A stretch of 64,000 bases of DNA, taken from the NCBI GenBank assembly GCA_963931165.1, contig OZ006985.1, positions 1,612,001 to 1,676,000 of the forward strand, read 5' to 3'. The number at the start of each line of letters is the position of its first letter. The stretch's first letter is position 1. Made by a program: the position numbers and the translations under genes. Below the pieces are notes generated by a model. The model did no database searches. It saw only the letters and a list, made by a program, of their open reading frames with translations, and was not told the DNA's origin. Shown piece by piece: positions 44,318 to 52,846 of this stretch. Origin of the DNA: Ornithoclostridium sp944380285 (GTDB lineage Bacteria > Bacillota > Clostridia > Christensenellales > UBA3700).

Positions 44318-44933
44318 CTCCGCCCACCTTCATGCGGGTGACGAACGAGCGTCTGTGGATGGGCGTCAAGCCCATTTTTGCGATCGCTTCGATGTGTTCG
44401 CGCGAGCCGTAGCCCTTGTTGCGCTCGAAGCCGTAGCCGGGGTATTCAAGCGCGTATTTTTCCATCAGCCTGTCGCGGTACACCTTGGCGACGATGGACG
44501 CGGCGGCGATGTTGTAACTCTTCGCGTCGCCCTTGATGATGGGCACGCACGGCGGCGCGCAGCCCGGGTCGAGTGCGTCCGTCAGCGCAAGGTCGGCGCC
44601 TTTGAGCGAATTTATCGCCTCGCGCATCGCCTTCTTTGTCGCGTTGAGGATGTTGATGTCGTCGATCTCCTGCGGCGAGACCTCGACGATCGCGTATTCG
44701 CGCGCCGCCGCGAGGATTTGGTCGCAGAGAGCCTCTCTGCGCTTGGGGGACAGCTTTTTGCTGTCGTCAATGCCGTCGATGAGCTTGTCCCCGTCCAGCG
44801 GCATGATCACCGCCGCGACGACTACGGGACCTGCGAGCGGACCTCTGCCGACCTCGTCCGAACCGCATATCGCGGCATAGCCCTTTGCGGCGTATTCGCG
44901 CTCGTATTCGAGCATTTCGGTCGCCTTCTTCAT
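44310..44933 (-). CDS. rnhB: Ribonuclease HII
   Basis: 207-aa enzyme that cuts RNA in RNA-DNA hybrids, including single misincorporated ribonucleotides. The GSDEVGRGPLAGPVV motif carries the first two metal-binding acids; the third lies in SKKLSPKRREAL, and a final Asp follows later. Overlaps both rbgA and yraN, so translation is coupled. Confidence 0.95.
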   Translation of the reverse strand: MKKATEMLEYEREYAAKGYAAICGSDEVGRGPLAGPVVVAAVIMPLDGDKLIDGIDDSKKLSPKRREALCDQILAAAREYAIVEVSPQEIDDINILNATKKAMREAINSLKGADLALTDALDPGCAPPCVPIIKGDAKSYNIAAASIVAKVYRDRLMEKYALEYPGYGFERNKGYGSREHIEAIAKMGLTPIHRRSFVTRMKVGGDE

Positions 44934-45781
44934 CCCTTTGCCTCCGGCATATCAAGCATCAGTTTGCCCATCCTGCCCGAGCGGAAGTCGTCGATGACCG
45001 CCCTCGCGCCGCGCTCGACGTCGAGCACGCCGCCGGAGAGGACAAAGCCGCGTTTGCGGCAGACCGCCTCGAGCGTCTCGTGCGGCTTTTCGCAAAATCC
45101 CTCCAGCCCGTACCTCTTCAAGAATGCGTCCTCAAAGTGCGTCTGCATGAACGCGATGAACTCCTGCGCGAGCTCGACGAGGTCGAGGATGTCGTCCTTG
45201 ACCGAGCCGATGAACGCGAGTTTGAGCGCCTTGTCTCCGTCCTCAAACGACGGCGGCAGAGTGCCCGGCGTGTCCAAAAGTTCGATCCCCGACGACAGCG
45301 TCACCCACTGCTTGCCGCGGGTCACGCCCGCCTTGTTGCCGGTGACCGTCTTTTTTGCGCCGCAAAGGCTGTTGATGAGCGTCGACTTGCCTGTGTTGGG
45401 CACGCCGACGACCATCGCGCGAACGGTCTTTCGCACGCCTTTGAGGCGGTATTTTTCTATCACGGGAGCGTTGAGCTCCTTGAGTTTCGCAATCAATTTG
45501 TCGCGATGACGGAAGCCCGTCCCGTCCGTCGCGATACATGCCTTGCCGCGCGCGGCAAAGTCCTTTTCCCAAGCCGCAAGATCGCCCTGATCGACGAGGT
45601 CGCGCTTGTTGAGCACATACAAAACGGGCTTGCTTCCGGCGATCTTGACCAAGTTGTCGTTGACGCACGACGAGACGGCGCGGCAATCGAGCACGCAGAT
45701 CAGACAATCGACCTGCGCGACCTGTTCGCTCATCATCCGCATCGCCTTGGTCATGTGACCGGGGAACCACTGTATGCGCAT
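44930..45781 (-). CDS. rbgA: Ribosome biogenesis GTPase RbgA (YlqF)
   Basis: 283-aa circularly permuted GTPase needed for late 50S assembly. The G4 NKRDLV comes before G1 GVPNTGKSTLINSL and G3 DTPGTL, the permuted order that marks the family. FPGHMTKAMRMM starts the N-terminal domain, and a C-terminal ANTAR-like helical domain follows. It begins 2 nt after the DUF1292 gene stop. Confidence 0.95.
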   Translation of the reverse strand: MRIQWFPGHMTKAMRMMSEQVAQVDCLICVLDCRAVSSCVNDNLVKIAGSKPVLYVLNKRDLVDQGDLAAWEKDFAARGKACIATDGTGFRHRDKLIAKLKELNAPVIEKYRLKGVRKTVRAMVVGVPNTGKSTLINSLCGAKKTVTGNKAGVTRGKQWVTLSSGIELLDTPGTLPPSFEDGDKALKLAFIGSVKDDILDLVELAQEFIAFMQTHFEDAFLKRYGLEGFCEKPHETLEAVCRKRGFVLSGGVLDVERGARAVIDDFRSGRMGKLMLDMPEAKG

Positions 45782-45782
45782 T

Positions 45783-46079
45783 TCAGTCCTCTTTTTTGCC
45801 TTCCGAGAAAAGTCTTTCGTATTCGGCGAAGATCTCGCTCTCGATCGCGGGGTCGTCCACCTCGCGGACGCCGTCCTCGAACACCTTGAACGCGATCAGA
45901 CAATTTGTCTCGCCTCTCTCCAAAAGTTCGACGGGAGCAAGCAAAACGTACGGCTCGCCGCCGACGGCGATCAGCGCCATCTGCGCCATCTCCACCGCCC
46001 GTCCGCGCTCGTCGTAGAGCGTGACCGTCGAGTCGTCCTCTTCGTCCAAAAGTCTGTCGATCAAGTCGTCGTTTTTCAT
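45783..46079 (-). CDS. DUF1292-family small acidic protein
   Basis: 98-aa acidic protein (LLDEEDDSTVTLYDERGRAV..., YVLLAPVEL) of the DUF1292 family, normally near the Holliday junction resolvase ruvX region in Firmicutes. Here it is embedded between trmD and rbgA with overlaps of 4 bp and 2 nt, so it is co-expressed with ribosome assembly genes. Function unknown. Confidence 0.8.
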   Translation of the reverse strand: MKNDDLIDRLLDEEDDSTVTLYDERGRAVEMAQMALIAVGGEPYVLLAPVELLERGETNCLIAFKVFEDGVREVDDPAIESEIFAEYERLFSEGKKED

Positions 46080-46756
46080 TTGTCTTCACCTTTGAGCAGA
46101 TCGGGGCGCAGTTTGCGCGTCAGTTCGAGCTGCTGCGCGCGCCGCCACTTGTCCACCTCGGCGTGATTGCCCGAAAGCAGCACGTCGGGGACGGCGACGC
46201 CGTTGAACACCGCCGGGCGCGTATATTGCGGATATTCGAGCAGACCGTCCGAAAAACTCTCCTCTTCGGTCGATTGCTCGCTGCCCAAAACGCCGGGGAT
46301 GTATCGAGATATCGCGTTGATCGCGACCATCGCCGCGAGTTCGCCGCCGGTCAGCACATAGTCGCCGATCGACAGCTCTTCGTCAATGTCGAGGTCGATG
46401 ACCCTCTGGTCTACGCCCTCGTATGCGCCGCAGACGAAAAACAGCGCCTCTTGCCGCGACAGCTCGACCACCTTGCTCTGCGTGAGCGTTTGCCCCTTGG
46501 GCGAAAGGTAGATGCGCCGCGCGCGGCGTTCGGGATCGACGGAGTTGATGCAGTCGTGAAGCGGCTGCGGCGTCATCAGCATCCCTGCGCCTCCGCCGAA
46601 CGGATAGTCGTCGCAACGGCGATGCTTGTCCGTCGAATAGTCGCGGATGTTGTGCAGATCGAGCTCGAACAGTCCCTTTGCGAGCGCCTTGCCGACGATG
46701 CCCACTTTGAGCCCGTCGAACGCCTCGGGGAACAGGGTCGCGACGTCAATCTTCAT
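46076..46756 (-). CDS. trmD: tRNA (guanine-37-N1)-methyltransferase
   Basis: 226-aa SPOUT enzyme that makes m1G37 and prevents +1 frameshifting. The trefoil knot contains VCGAYEGVDQR and LTGGELAAMVAIN. The real start (46756) overlaps rimM by 11 bp. The catalytic Asp lies in the disordered C-terminal part. Normal length. Confidence 0.96.
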   Translation of the reverse strand: MKIDVATLFPEAFDGLKVGIVGKALAKGLFELDLHNIRDYSTDKHRRCDDYPFGGGAGMLMTPQPLHDCINSVDPERRARRIYLSPKGQTLTQSKVVELSRQEALFFVCGAYEGVDQRVIDLDIDEELSIGDYVLTGGELAAMVAINAISRYIPGVLGSEQSTEEESFSDGLLEYPQYTRPAVFNGVAVPDVLLSGNHAEVDKWRRAQQLELTRKLRPDLLKGEDK

Positions 46757-47255
46757 AGACCGCCACCTCGTCGAACGCCTTGTCGTCGAGCACGATGACC
46801 CCACTCTCGGGATCCTCGGAGACGAACAGCCTTTTGAGCGCGGGGAACATCACGGTCTTTTTGCCCGCCTTGACGACGTAGACGTCGGCGGCGCCGTATT
46901 GCAAAATGTCCGCGAGCACTCCGACCGCCCTGCCGCCTTGAAGGCGCACCTCGCAGCCGATCAGGTCGGCGATGAACTGCCTGCCCTCGGGCTTGACCGC
47001 GTCCTTGCGTTCCACCTCGAGCAGTGCGCCGCGCAGCGTCTCGGCGGCGTTCCTGTCGCCCACTCCTTCGAGCGCGACAAACACCCCCGCGGGCGTGACT
47101 TGAGCCTTGACGACCTTGCACGTCACGCCGCCGACATAGACGTTTTTGAGCGACAAAAAGCGGCGCGGATCGTCGGTGAGAGGTTCTATCTTGACCTCTC
47201 CCGCAATTCCGCGCGGCCGTGCCACCCTGCCGATGACCACTTTGCTGCCGGGCAT
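46746..47255 (-). CDS. rimM: Ribosome maturation factor RimM
   Basis: 169-aa 16S rRNA processing factor that assists assembly of the 30S head. The N-terminal RimM domain (VIGRVARPRGIAGEVKIEP) and the PRC-barrel domain (VIVLDDKAFDEV) are both visible. Starts on the last base of khpA, so the two are coupled. Confidence 0.94.
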   Translation of the reverse strand: MPGSKVVIGRVARPRGIAGEVKIEPLTDDPRRFLSLKNVYVGGVTCKVVKAQVTPAGVFVALEGVGDRNAAETLRGALLEVERKDAVKPEGRQFIADLIGCEVRLQGGRAVGVLADILQYGAADVYVVKAGKKTVMFPALKRLFVSEDPESGVIVLDDKAFDEVAVYED

Positions 47256-47488
47256 TACTTCTCGATGATCTCGACGGAAATCTTGCGGGACTTGCTGCCT
47301 GCCGCCGCCTTGACAAGCGTGCGGATCGCGTGCGCTATCCTGCCCTGTTTGCCGATGATCTTGCCGATCTCATCCTTGCCGGCGATGATGTTGATGACGG
47401 TGATGCCGTTCTGATCGGAACTTTCGACAGCGACCGCCTCGGGATCGTCGACGAGCTGAGAGACGATATATTTGACCAGCTCTTCCAT
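47255..47488 (-). CDS. khpA: KH-domain RNA-binding protein KhpA
   Basis: 77-aa protein that is essentially one KH domain with the RNA-binding GxxG loop in IIGKQGRIAHAIR. It partners with KhpB (Jag) in Firmicutes to regulate cell length and mRNA. Start at 47488 immediately follows rpsP. The longer upstream ORF is an rpsP shadow. Confidence 0.92.
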   Translation of the reverse strand: MEELVKYIVSQLVDDPEAVAVESSDQNGITVINIIAGKDEIGKIIGKQGRIAHAIRTLVKAAAGSKSRKISVEIIEK

Positions 47489-47489
47489 A

Positions 47490-47729
47490 TTACTTGATGA
47501 TTTCCTTCTTCTTGAGCAGCGCGCGAACGGTGTCGGTGGGCTGAGCGCCGACGCCGAGCCAATAGAGAGCCTTCTCGCTGTCGATCCTGACCTCTTCCTT
47601 TTGGGGGTCGTAGTAGCCGATGTTGTCGAGGTATTGACCGTCTCTTGCCTTTCTTTCGTCGATCGCAACGACGCGGTAGAACGGCGCCTTCTTCGCGCCC
47701 ATTCTGGTGAGTCTGAGTTTTACTGCCAT
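47490..47729 (-). CDS. rpsP: Ribosomal protein S16
   Basis: 79-aa 30S protein with the typical VKLRLTRMGAKKAPFYRVVA start and DNIGYYDPQ. Slightly shorter than the E. coli protein, as in other Firmicutes. AAAGGAG precedes ATG. Confidence 0.97.
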   Translation of the reverse strand: MAVKLRLTRMGAKKAPFYRVVAIDERKARDGQYLDNIGYYDPQKEEVRIDSEKALYWLGVGAQPTDTVRALLKKKEIIK

Positions 47730-47783
47730 TTTTTGTTCTCCTTTTGTAAGAATATTTTTATCGTTTTTTGGTGCCCGTGTCTG

Positions 47784-49106
47784 TCAGAACGGGAATCTGC
47801 CGAAGCCTCTTTTGCCCATGCTCTGCATCTTGTTCATCATGTCGCGGGTCTGGGCGAACTGTTTGAGCAAGCCGTTGACGTCCTGGATGCTCGTGCCGCT
47901 TCCGGCGGCGATGCGCTTCTTTTGCGACGACTTGATGCCGTCGGGGTCGCGCCTCTCGCGCGGGGTCATGGATTGTATGATCGCCTTCATGTGCGCGATC
48001 TTGGACTCGTCGAGATCGGCGCCCTTGAGCTTGCCCGAAAGACCGGGGATCATCTGCAAGATCTGCTGCATGCTGCCCATACTCTTGACCTTTTCGAACT
48101 GCGACAGGAAGTCGTCGAGCGTGAACTCGCGCTCGCGCAGCTTGCGCTGCATCTCCTTCGCCTCTTCTTCGGTGTAGGCGTTTTGCGCCTTCTCGATGAG
48201 CGTCAGCACGTCGCCCATGCCGAGGATGCGCGACGCCATGCGGTCGGGGTGGAACACCTCGATGTCGGGCAGCTTTTCGCCTATGCCGCAAAACTTGATC
48301 GGCTTGCCCGTCACCGCCCTGATGGACAGCGCCGCGCCGCCGCGCGTGTCGCAGTCGAGCTTGGTCAGCACGACGCCGGTGACGTCCATGACCTCGTTGA
48401 ACTTTTGCGCTACGTTGACCGCGTCTTGACCGGTCATCGCGTCGACGACCAGCAAGATCTCGGACGGGTTCAAGGTCTTTTTGAGCCCCGAGATCTCATC
48501 CATCAGCTTTTCGTCGATGTGAAGCCTGCCGGCGGTGTCGACGATGATTATGTCGTTGTTGTTCTTCTCCGCCTGTTCGAGCGCGCCCTTGACGATCTTT
48601 TGCGGATCGACCTGCCCCATCTCGAACACCGGAACGCCGGCGTTCTTGCCGACGACCTGCAATTGCTTGATCGCCGCCGGACGATAGATGTCGCACGCGA
48701 CGAGCATCGGGTTCTTGCCCTGCTTGCGCAGCATCACAGCCAGCTTGCCGCACATCGTCGTCTTGCCGCTGCCTTGAAGTCCGCACATCAAGATGATCGT
48801 CGGCGGCTTGGGCGAGATCTCGATCTTGCTGCTTGTGCCGCCCATCATCGCGATCAATTCTTCGTTGACGATCTTGATGACCTGCTGGGTCGGATTGAGC
48901 CCTTTGAGCACGCTTTCGCCGACAGCCTTCTCGGAAACCTTGGCGACAAAATCTTTGACGACCGCAAAGTTGACGTCCGCTTCGAGCAACGCGATGCGGA
49001 TCTCGCGCATTGCCTGCTTGACTTCAAGCTCGGTCAACGCGCCCTTGTCGCGGAGCTTGCTGAAGATGTGCGACAGCCTGTCGCTGAGCGAAGAAAATGC
49101 TCCCAT
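47784..49106 (-). CDS. ffh: Signal recognition particle protein Ffh
   Basis: 440-aa SRP GTPase that targets membrane proteins as they are made. It has the N-domain four-helix bundle, G1 GLQGSGKTTMCGK, DTAGRLHID, G4 TKLDCD and a Met-rich M domain ending MGKRGFGRF. AAGGAGGT precedes ATG. It follows ylxM by 11 nt. Confidence 0.97.
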   Translation of the reverse strand: MGAFSSLSDRLSHIFSKLRDKGALTELEVKQAMREIRIALLEADVNFAVVKDFVAKVSEKAVGESVLKGLNPTQQVIKIVNEELIAMMGGTSSKIEISPKPPTIILMCGLQGSGKTTMCGKLAVMLRKQGKNPMLVACDIYRPAAIKQLQVVGKNAGVPVFEMGQVDPQKIVKGALEQAEKNNNDIIIVDTAGRLHIDEKLMDEISGLKKTLNPSEILLVVDAMTGQDAVNVAQKFNEVMDVTGVVLTKLDCDTRGGAALSIRAVTGKPIKFCGIGEKLPDIEVFHPDRMASRILGMGDVLTLIEKAQNAYTEEEAKEMQRKLREREFTLDDFLSQFEKVKSMGSMQQILQMIPGLSGKLKGADLDESKIAHMKAIIQSMTPRERRDPDGIKSSQKKRIAAGSGTSIQDVNGLLKQFAQTRDMMNKMQSMGKRGFGRFPF

Positions 49107-49117
49107 AGTTGACCTCC

Positions 49118-49438
49118 TTACAACAATTTTTGCGCGGCGTCGAGGAGCGCCCTTTGAGCGTCGTCTTCCGACTTTGCCGCCGCGTCGGCGATCAATGCCG
49201 ACAGCTTGCGCGACCGCGCGACCAGCCCGAGCTTTTGCTCGAACTCTTCAAGCTGCTTTTCCGCCCTTTTGAGCGTATCGCGCACGCCCTGCGGCGAAAT
49301 GCCGCGCGCGTCGGCGATCTCGGCGAGGGACAGATCGCGGTCGTAGTAGTCCGCAACCACTTCCCTTTGGTGCTCTGTCAACAGCGCGCCGTAATAGTCG
49401 TTGTATACGCCGATGTACAGCTTGTCCTTCTTTTCCAT
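49118..49438 (-). CDS. ylxM: YlxM/p13-like sigma-type HTH protein
   Basis: 106-aa protein of the UPF0122 family with a sigma-70 region-4-like HTH (LLTEHQREVVADYYDRDLSL and the second helix GISPQGVRDTLKRAEK). YlxM interacts with SRP RNA and Ffh in Firmicutes and modulates SRP. First gene of the SRP/ribosome operon, promoter upstream. No clear Shine-Dalgarno is seen in the AAAATACTTT before ATG. Confidence 0.92.
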   Translation of the reverse strand: MEKKDKLYIGVYNDYYGALLTEHQREVVADYYDRDLSLAEIADARGISPQGVRDTLKRAEKQLEEFEQKLGLVARSRKLSALIADAAAKSEDDAQRALLDAAQKLL

Positions 49439-49475
49439 AAAGTATTTTCACTTTATAAAGTATTTTGCCTTTACA

Positions 49476-49504
49476 TATTAGCAAACCGAACGCGGCTTGT
49501 CAAC
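49476..49504 (-). promoter_or_regulatory. Promoter of the ylxM-ffh-rpsP operon
   Basis: On the minus strand TTGACA (49499-49504), 17 bp, TAATAT (49476-49481). Two ATAAAGTATTTT direct repeats 18 bp apart lie between it and the start codon. Confidence 0.6.
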
Positions 49505-49514
49505 GCTTTTGCAG

Positions 49515-49545
49515 CAAAAAATCGGGATGTTCTCCCGATTTTGCG
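49515..49545 (-). terminator. Terminator of the cytidylate-kinase-like gene
   Basis: Stem AATCGGGA/TCCCGATT with TTTTTT on the minus strand, upstream of the ylxM promoter. Confidence 0.65.
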
Positions 49546-49623
49546 ATTTGTGAAAATTGCCGCGGTCAAAGACCTACGCCTTTCGGCACTGCCGCCTTTG
49601 CCGCAAAGCGCGTGGCGCGCCCG

Positions 49624-50199
49624 TTATTGCAGATGTTTGAGGAACTCGAGCGTCGTCGCGACGCAGCCGTCCACTCCGACGAGCCCGCTGTCGAGGCAAA
49701 GGTCGTGATTCTCGGCAAGCCCCCACTTTTTGTAGGTGTAGAACTCGTAATATTTTTTGCGCTTTTTGTCTATCTTTTTGACGTGCGCCTCCATCTTTTC
49801 GGGCGGAACGTCAAGCCCCAGAGCGTTCTTGCGCTCGACGCGCTTGGCAAGATCGGCATGGACATAGATCTTGACCGAATCCTCGAGGATCGCGTCCGCG
49901 CAACGCCCCAAGATCACGCACGGTCCCTGCTTCGCCAACATCTTGATGACGTTGGATTGGGCGATGTAGATCTGGTCGGACATCGGCATGAAGTACGCCG
50001 AATAGAACACGCTCGACAGCATGTTGGGCGCGCTCTCTTCGTGGTGGGTCATAAACTCTTCGCACATCGCGCTGTCCTTCGCGGCGAGCGAGATCAGATC
50101 TTTGTCGTAAAAGGGGATGTTCAATGCCGCGGCGAGCTTTTTGCCGAACTCTCTGCCGCCGCTGCCGAATTGTCTGCTGACTGTGATAACTTTGTCCAA
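49624..50199 (-). CDS. Cytidylate-kinase-like P-loop protein
   Basis: 191-aa protein of the cytidylate kinase-like family (CMK2). The variant P-loop ITVSRQFGSGGREFGKKLA replaces a regular Walker A, as in its relatives. LGRCADAILEDSVKIYVHA near 95 fits the nucleotide-kinase fold. The actual substrate is not known; these proteins are widespread in anaerobic Firmicutes alongside a normal Cmk. AGGAGGAAACTGC precedes the ATG. Monocistronic. Confidence 0.8.
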   Translation of the reverse strand: MDKVITVSRQFGSGGREFGKKLAAALNIPFYDKDLISLAAKDSAMCEEFMTHHEESAPNMLSSVFYSAYFMPMSDQIYIAQSNVIKMLAKQGPCVILGRCADAILEDSVKIYVHADLAKRVERKNALGLDVPPEKMEAHVKKIDKKRKKYYEFYTYKKWGLAENHDLCLDSGLVGVDGCVATTLEFLKHLQ

Positions 50200-50324
50200 T
50201 GCAGTTTCCTCCTCATCTTCTTGATTCTATTAAACCACCAATCTCACGTTTTGTCAATATGCAATTTGCAACAATTTGCGCAATGACGCGAATTTTGCCG
50301 GGGGTTTGACGGCGGCTACGCGTT

Positions 50325-50375
50325 TTAGTCGTCCTCGCCGGGCGGCGTTGAATAGTCAAGACATTCCATTGTCAT
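50325..50375 (-). pseudogene. Decayed duplicate of the STPPGEDD protein C-terminus
   Basis: A 16-codon frame (ATG at 50373, TAA at 50325) encodes MTMECLDYSTPPGEDD. Its final 11 residues match the C-terminus of the protein at 50680-50922 (EYLGFSTPPGEDDED), and the DNA in between is closely similar. It has a weak GGGGAG upstream. It is probably a partial duplication; the upstream part is unrelated. Could be a tiny real gene. Confidence 0.45.
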
Positions 50376-50435
50376 ATCTCCCCATCTCTTATTGTTTGCG
50401 CCGCTTCGTAACTTTCGGACAGCGCGCCTATCCTG

Positions 50436-50618
50436 TCAATACAACACATCGGGATCCATCGGAAAGTACTTGTCGTAGTCCTCTTCGGTGAGCGGTGTGC
50501 CGCGCTTTATCGCCATCATTATCATTTCTGCGAACTTGTCGTCCTCGCCGTTCGATTGCATAAACGGAATTTGCGGCGCTACGCCGAATTTTTCTTTGTA
50601 CAGATCTACATAAATCAT
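50436..50618 (-). CDS. 60-aa hypothetical protein
   Basis: 60-aa acidic protein with no recognised family. The RBS GGAGG lies 6 nt before the ATG at 50618; an earlier ATG at 50642 sits before the RBS. The C-terminal DYDKYFPMDPDVLY is aromatic and acidic. It sits between the decayed STPPGEDD copy and the full STPPGEDD gene, in a cluster of small proteins. Confidence 0.55.
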   Translation of the reverse strand: MIYVDLYKEKFGVAPQIPFMQSNGEDDKFAEMIMMAIKRGTPLTEEDYDKYFPMDPDVLY

Positions 50619-50679
50619 ATTACACCTCCATATTTTGTACAACCGCCGCTTGGGTAGTCGCCTTGGTTATGTTTGTTGC

Positions 50680-50922
50680 TTAATCTTCGTCATCCTCGCC
50701 GGGCGGAGTTGAGAACCCAAGATACTCTATCGATTCTTCCGGAGTGGACAACCTCACACGGTCGCCCTTGACAAGGACAACATATGGATGTCCTCTAAAT
50801 GCGAACTCTGTGTAGACAGGCTTATAAACCTCGTAGCCTTTCCACGGTACGCTTTTCTTGTAACGACTCGCTCCGAGCGCTCGTATCGCCAATTTTATAT
50901 TCTTTGTTGTCTCGTCCGTCAT
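50680..50922 (-). CDS. 80-aa hypothetical protein with STPPGEDDED tail
   Basis: 80-aa protein with a basic N-terminal half (RALGASRYKKSVPWKGYEVY), a beta-rich middle (GHPYVVLVKGDRVRL) and an acidic tail. AAAGGAG before the ATG and an upstream promoter support it as a real gene. A partial duplicate of its 3' end lies at 50325-50375. No known family recognised. Confidence 0.65.
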   Translation of the reverse strand: MTDETTKNIKLAIRALGASRYKKSVPWKGYEVYKPVYTEFAFRGHPYVVLVKGDRVRLSTPEESIEYLGFSTPPGEDDED

Positions 50923-50996
50923 TTTCTTACACTCCTTTCAAATTTTCCGACTACTTTTCTCCTTCAAGGTATTGTCTGTTCTTACCCTGCAAAGAC

Positions 50997-51025
50997 ATCA
51001 TACAACATTATTTAGGCAATTTCAA
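50997..51025 (-). promoter_or_regulatory. Promoter of the STPPGEDD gene
   Basis: On the minus strand TTGAAA (51020-51025), 17 bp, TATGAT (50997-51002), giving a leader of about 70 nt. Confidence 0.5.
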
Positions 51026-51050
51026 GGGCAAAGTCGCCGATTTTTGAGCG

Positions 51051-51070
51051 ATGTACCGAGCATGGTACAT
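51051..51070. promoter_or_regulatory. ATGTACC-GAGCAT-GGTACAT palindrome
   Basis: Perfect 7-bp inverted repeats lie in the gene-free gap 50923-51228, upstream of both divergent genes. Possible regulator site. No further feature is seen in this gap. Confidence 0.4.
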
Positions 51071-51228
51071 ACTTTTGCGATTTTAGGACAATTTAGAAGT
51101 AATTAGGCTGATTTGGCAATATTTTTCGCTTTGACAGGTACAGTCATTCCATGCAAATCCAGCGGGCAAAACAAGGTAAGCCCGACTAGCCCCGCATAGA
51201 TCGCCGCAAAGGCGGCAACAATTGCGAT

Positions 51229-51963
51229 ATGGCACGCTATATAGACGGATTTTTTGTGACGGCAGGGCTCTTTGTCGCGACGTTTTTGCTGACGGGCTTG
51301 ACCGAGATGAGCTTATGGCTGAGGGCGCTGACCGCGCTGCTCGCGCTTTGCGTGGGCGCGGCGATCTTTGCCGCGATCGTCAAGCGAAAGAGCGACGGCG
51401 CGGACACGCGCGACTTCGTTACATATTGCGCGCTCGAACCGAGCTTTGCCGAAAAGGTGTTTGAAGCGACCTACCCCGACGCGGTCAAGCACGGCGACAT
51501 CTTTCTGCTCAAAGACGGCGCCGCCTTTGTCAACGCAAAGATCGCGCCGCTGTCGCCCGACACGGTCGCGGCGTGCCGCCGCAAATTTTTGGACGCCAAA
51601 GCAAAACAAGGCTTCATAGTCTGCAACGATTGCGCAAAGTCGACGTCCGTCTTTGCCGCTTCGCTGCCCGACTGCCCGATCTATGTGCTGACCTTCCGCA
51701 ACCTGCTCCGCCGCGCAAAAAAGCGCAAAATCGCCGTCGTCTGTCCGCAGCTCAAACAACGTCCGCCCTTCAAGACGATGCTTTCGATGTTCTTCTCGCG
51801 CAAAAATTCATACCGCCTCGCCGCATGCTCGCTGCTGCTGTTCGCGATGTCGGGCTTGACCGTCTTCAAGACGTACTATCTCGTATGGGGCTTTGTCACA
51901 GCCGCGCTCGCGATCGCCGCCCGCGCTGCCGGATATATATCAGAAAAACGCAATAATAATTGA
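51229..51963 (+). CDS. Membrane protein of unknown function with four transmembrane segments
   Basis: 244-aa protein with two TM helices at about 8-50 and two at about 195-235 around a 140-residue soluble domain. The soluble part holds FLLKDGAAFVNAKIAPLSPD, CNDCAKS and PIYVLTFRNLLRRAKKRK, followed by a basic segment. The two Cys could form a metal site. No recognisable family. The Asn-rich C-terminus and stop codon lie on the AATTGATA motif copy 3. No good RBS is seen before 51229, but the frame is long and codon use fits the genome. Confidence 0.6.
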   Translation: MARYIDGFFVTAGLFVATFLLTGLTEMSLWLRALTALLALCVGAAIFAAIVKRKSDGADTRDFVTYCALEPSFAEKVFEATYPDAVKHGDIFLLKDGAAFVNAKIAPLSPDTVAACRRKFLDAKAKQGFIVCNDCAKSTSVFAASLPDCPIYVLTFRNLLRRAKKRKIAVVCPQLKQRPPFKTMLSMFFSRKNSYRLAACSLLLFAMSGLTVFKTYYLVWGFVTAALAIAARAAGYISEKRNNN

Positions 51964-51977
51964 TACTAATTGATAAT
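51953..51977 (+). repeat. AATTGATA direct-repeat motif, copy 3
   Basis: Identical over 25 bp to 28401-28425. It overlaps the last codons and stop of the membrane-protein gene, so an insertion may have extended or reset its C-terminus. Confidence 0.55.
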
Positions 51978-52040
51978 ACTCGATATTTGTATTTGGATGA
52001 TAGCCTTTTTCACAAAAATTGTCAACATTTCTCTCACAAA

Positions 52041-52071
52041 GATAAAAAAGTTGCGCCGCTTGCGGCGGCGC
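52041..52071 (-). terminator. Terminator of the DUF1989 gene
   Basis: On the minus strand GCGCCGC/GCGGCGC with a short loop, then AACTTTTTTATC, 13 bp after the stop codon. Confidence 0.7.
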
Positions 52072-52084
52072 GGCAAATTTGAGC

Positions 52085-52666
52085 TCAATCCTCGACGTAG
52101 ACCTTGATCGACGAGCACTCTCCGTCGTTGCATGCGCTCTCGTGCACGCTGCACGCCGATATCCCGACGAACGCATCCATCTCGGCGCGAAGCACGACGC
52201 GGTCGCCCGGCAGCGACTTGGGCGCAAGCACTTTTACCGAGCCGTCAGCGGCGATCTCGGTGTTCATGAACAGATTGACCGGTCTGATCTCGGGGTGACG
52301 CTTTTTCATCGCGTGATCGATGTTGTCAAGACACGTCGGATGTCCGGCGCCGTCATTGTAGAAAAAGTCGTACATCTCCCTGCGGCAGCTCGGGTGCAGG
52401 ATGTCGTGCGCGCCGACGTCGTCCGCGACCAGCGTGAACATGGGGCGATAGCGATCGGAATAGATGACGTCGCCCTTTTTCAACTTTATGCTGCGGTTGA
52501 CGTCGATCGTCACCCCCGTCGACAAAAATTCGTCGCCGTTTTCCGCCGCCTCGGCGAAAAAGTCGGCGACCTGACCGCCGTTCATGTCTTCGACGATCAC
52601 ATTGCCGCCCTTCTTGACAAAGAAAGATGTCGCGGTGCACGGTTCGATGATGTACTCTCTCTTCAC
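52085..52666 (-). CDS. DUF1989 (urea-carboxylase-associated) family protein
   Basis: 193-aa protein of the DUF1989 beta-barrel family, seen elsewhere beside urea carboxylase or guanidine-degrading genes. GGQVADFFAEA and the Cys in MYDFFYNDGAGHPTCLDNI are conserved. RBS AGGAGAGCAAG precedes ATG. No urea carboxylase gene is nearby; the protein stands alone with its own terminator, so its role is open. Confidence 0.78.
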   Translation of the reverse strand: MKREYIIEPCTATSFFVKKGGNVIVEDMNGGQVADFFAEAAENGDEFLSTGVTIDVNRSIKLKKGDVIYSDRYRPMFTLVADDVGAHDILHPSCRREMYDFFYNDGAGHPTCLDNIDHAMKKRHPEIRPVNLFMNTEIAADGSVKVLAPKSLPGDRVVLRAEMDAFVGISACSVHESACNDGECSSIKVYVED

Positions 52667-52846
52667 TTGCTCTCCTCTTTCGTTTTCCGAATTGCGGACG
52701 TTCGTTCTTCAACGCCGCCCTGCGGCATTTCGCGTCCGCTTGCACTATATTTTATTCTTGCTTTCTCCGCACAGCCGCACGGACGGCAAAGCATGCTTTT
52801 GCCTGTGCCGCAGACGAACATTCCTGCGTTCAAAGTGTTTTGCGCG

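Noticed and set aside
47472..49112. 546-aa plus-strand ORF
   Set aside because: Antisense to rpsP and ffh, whose identity is certain.
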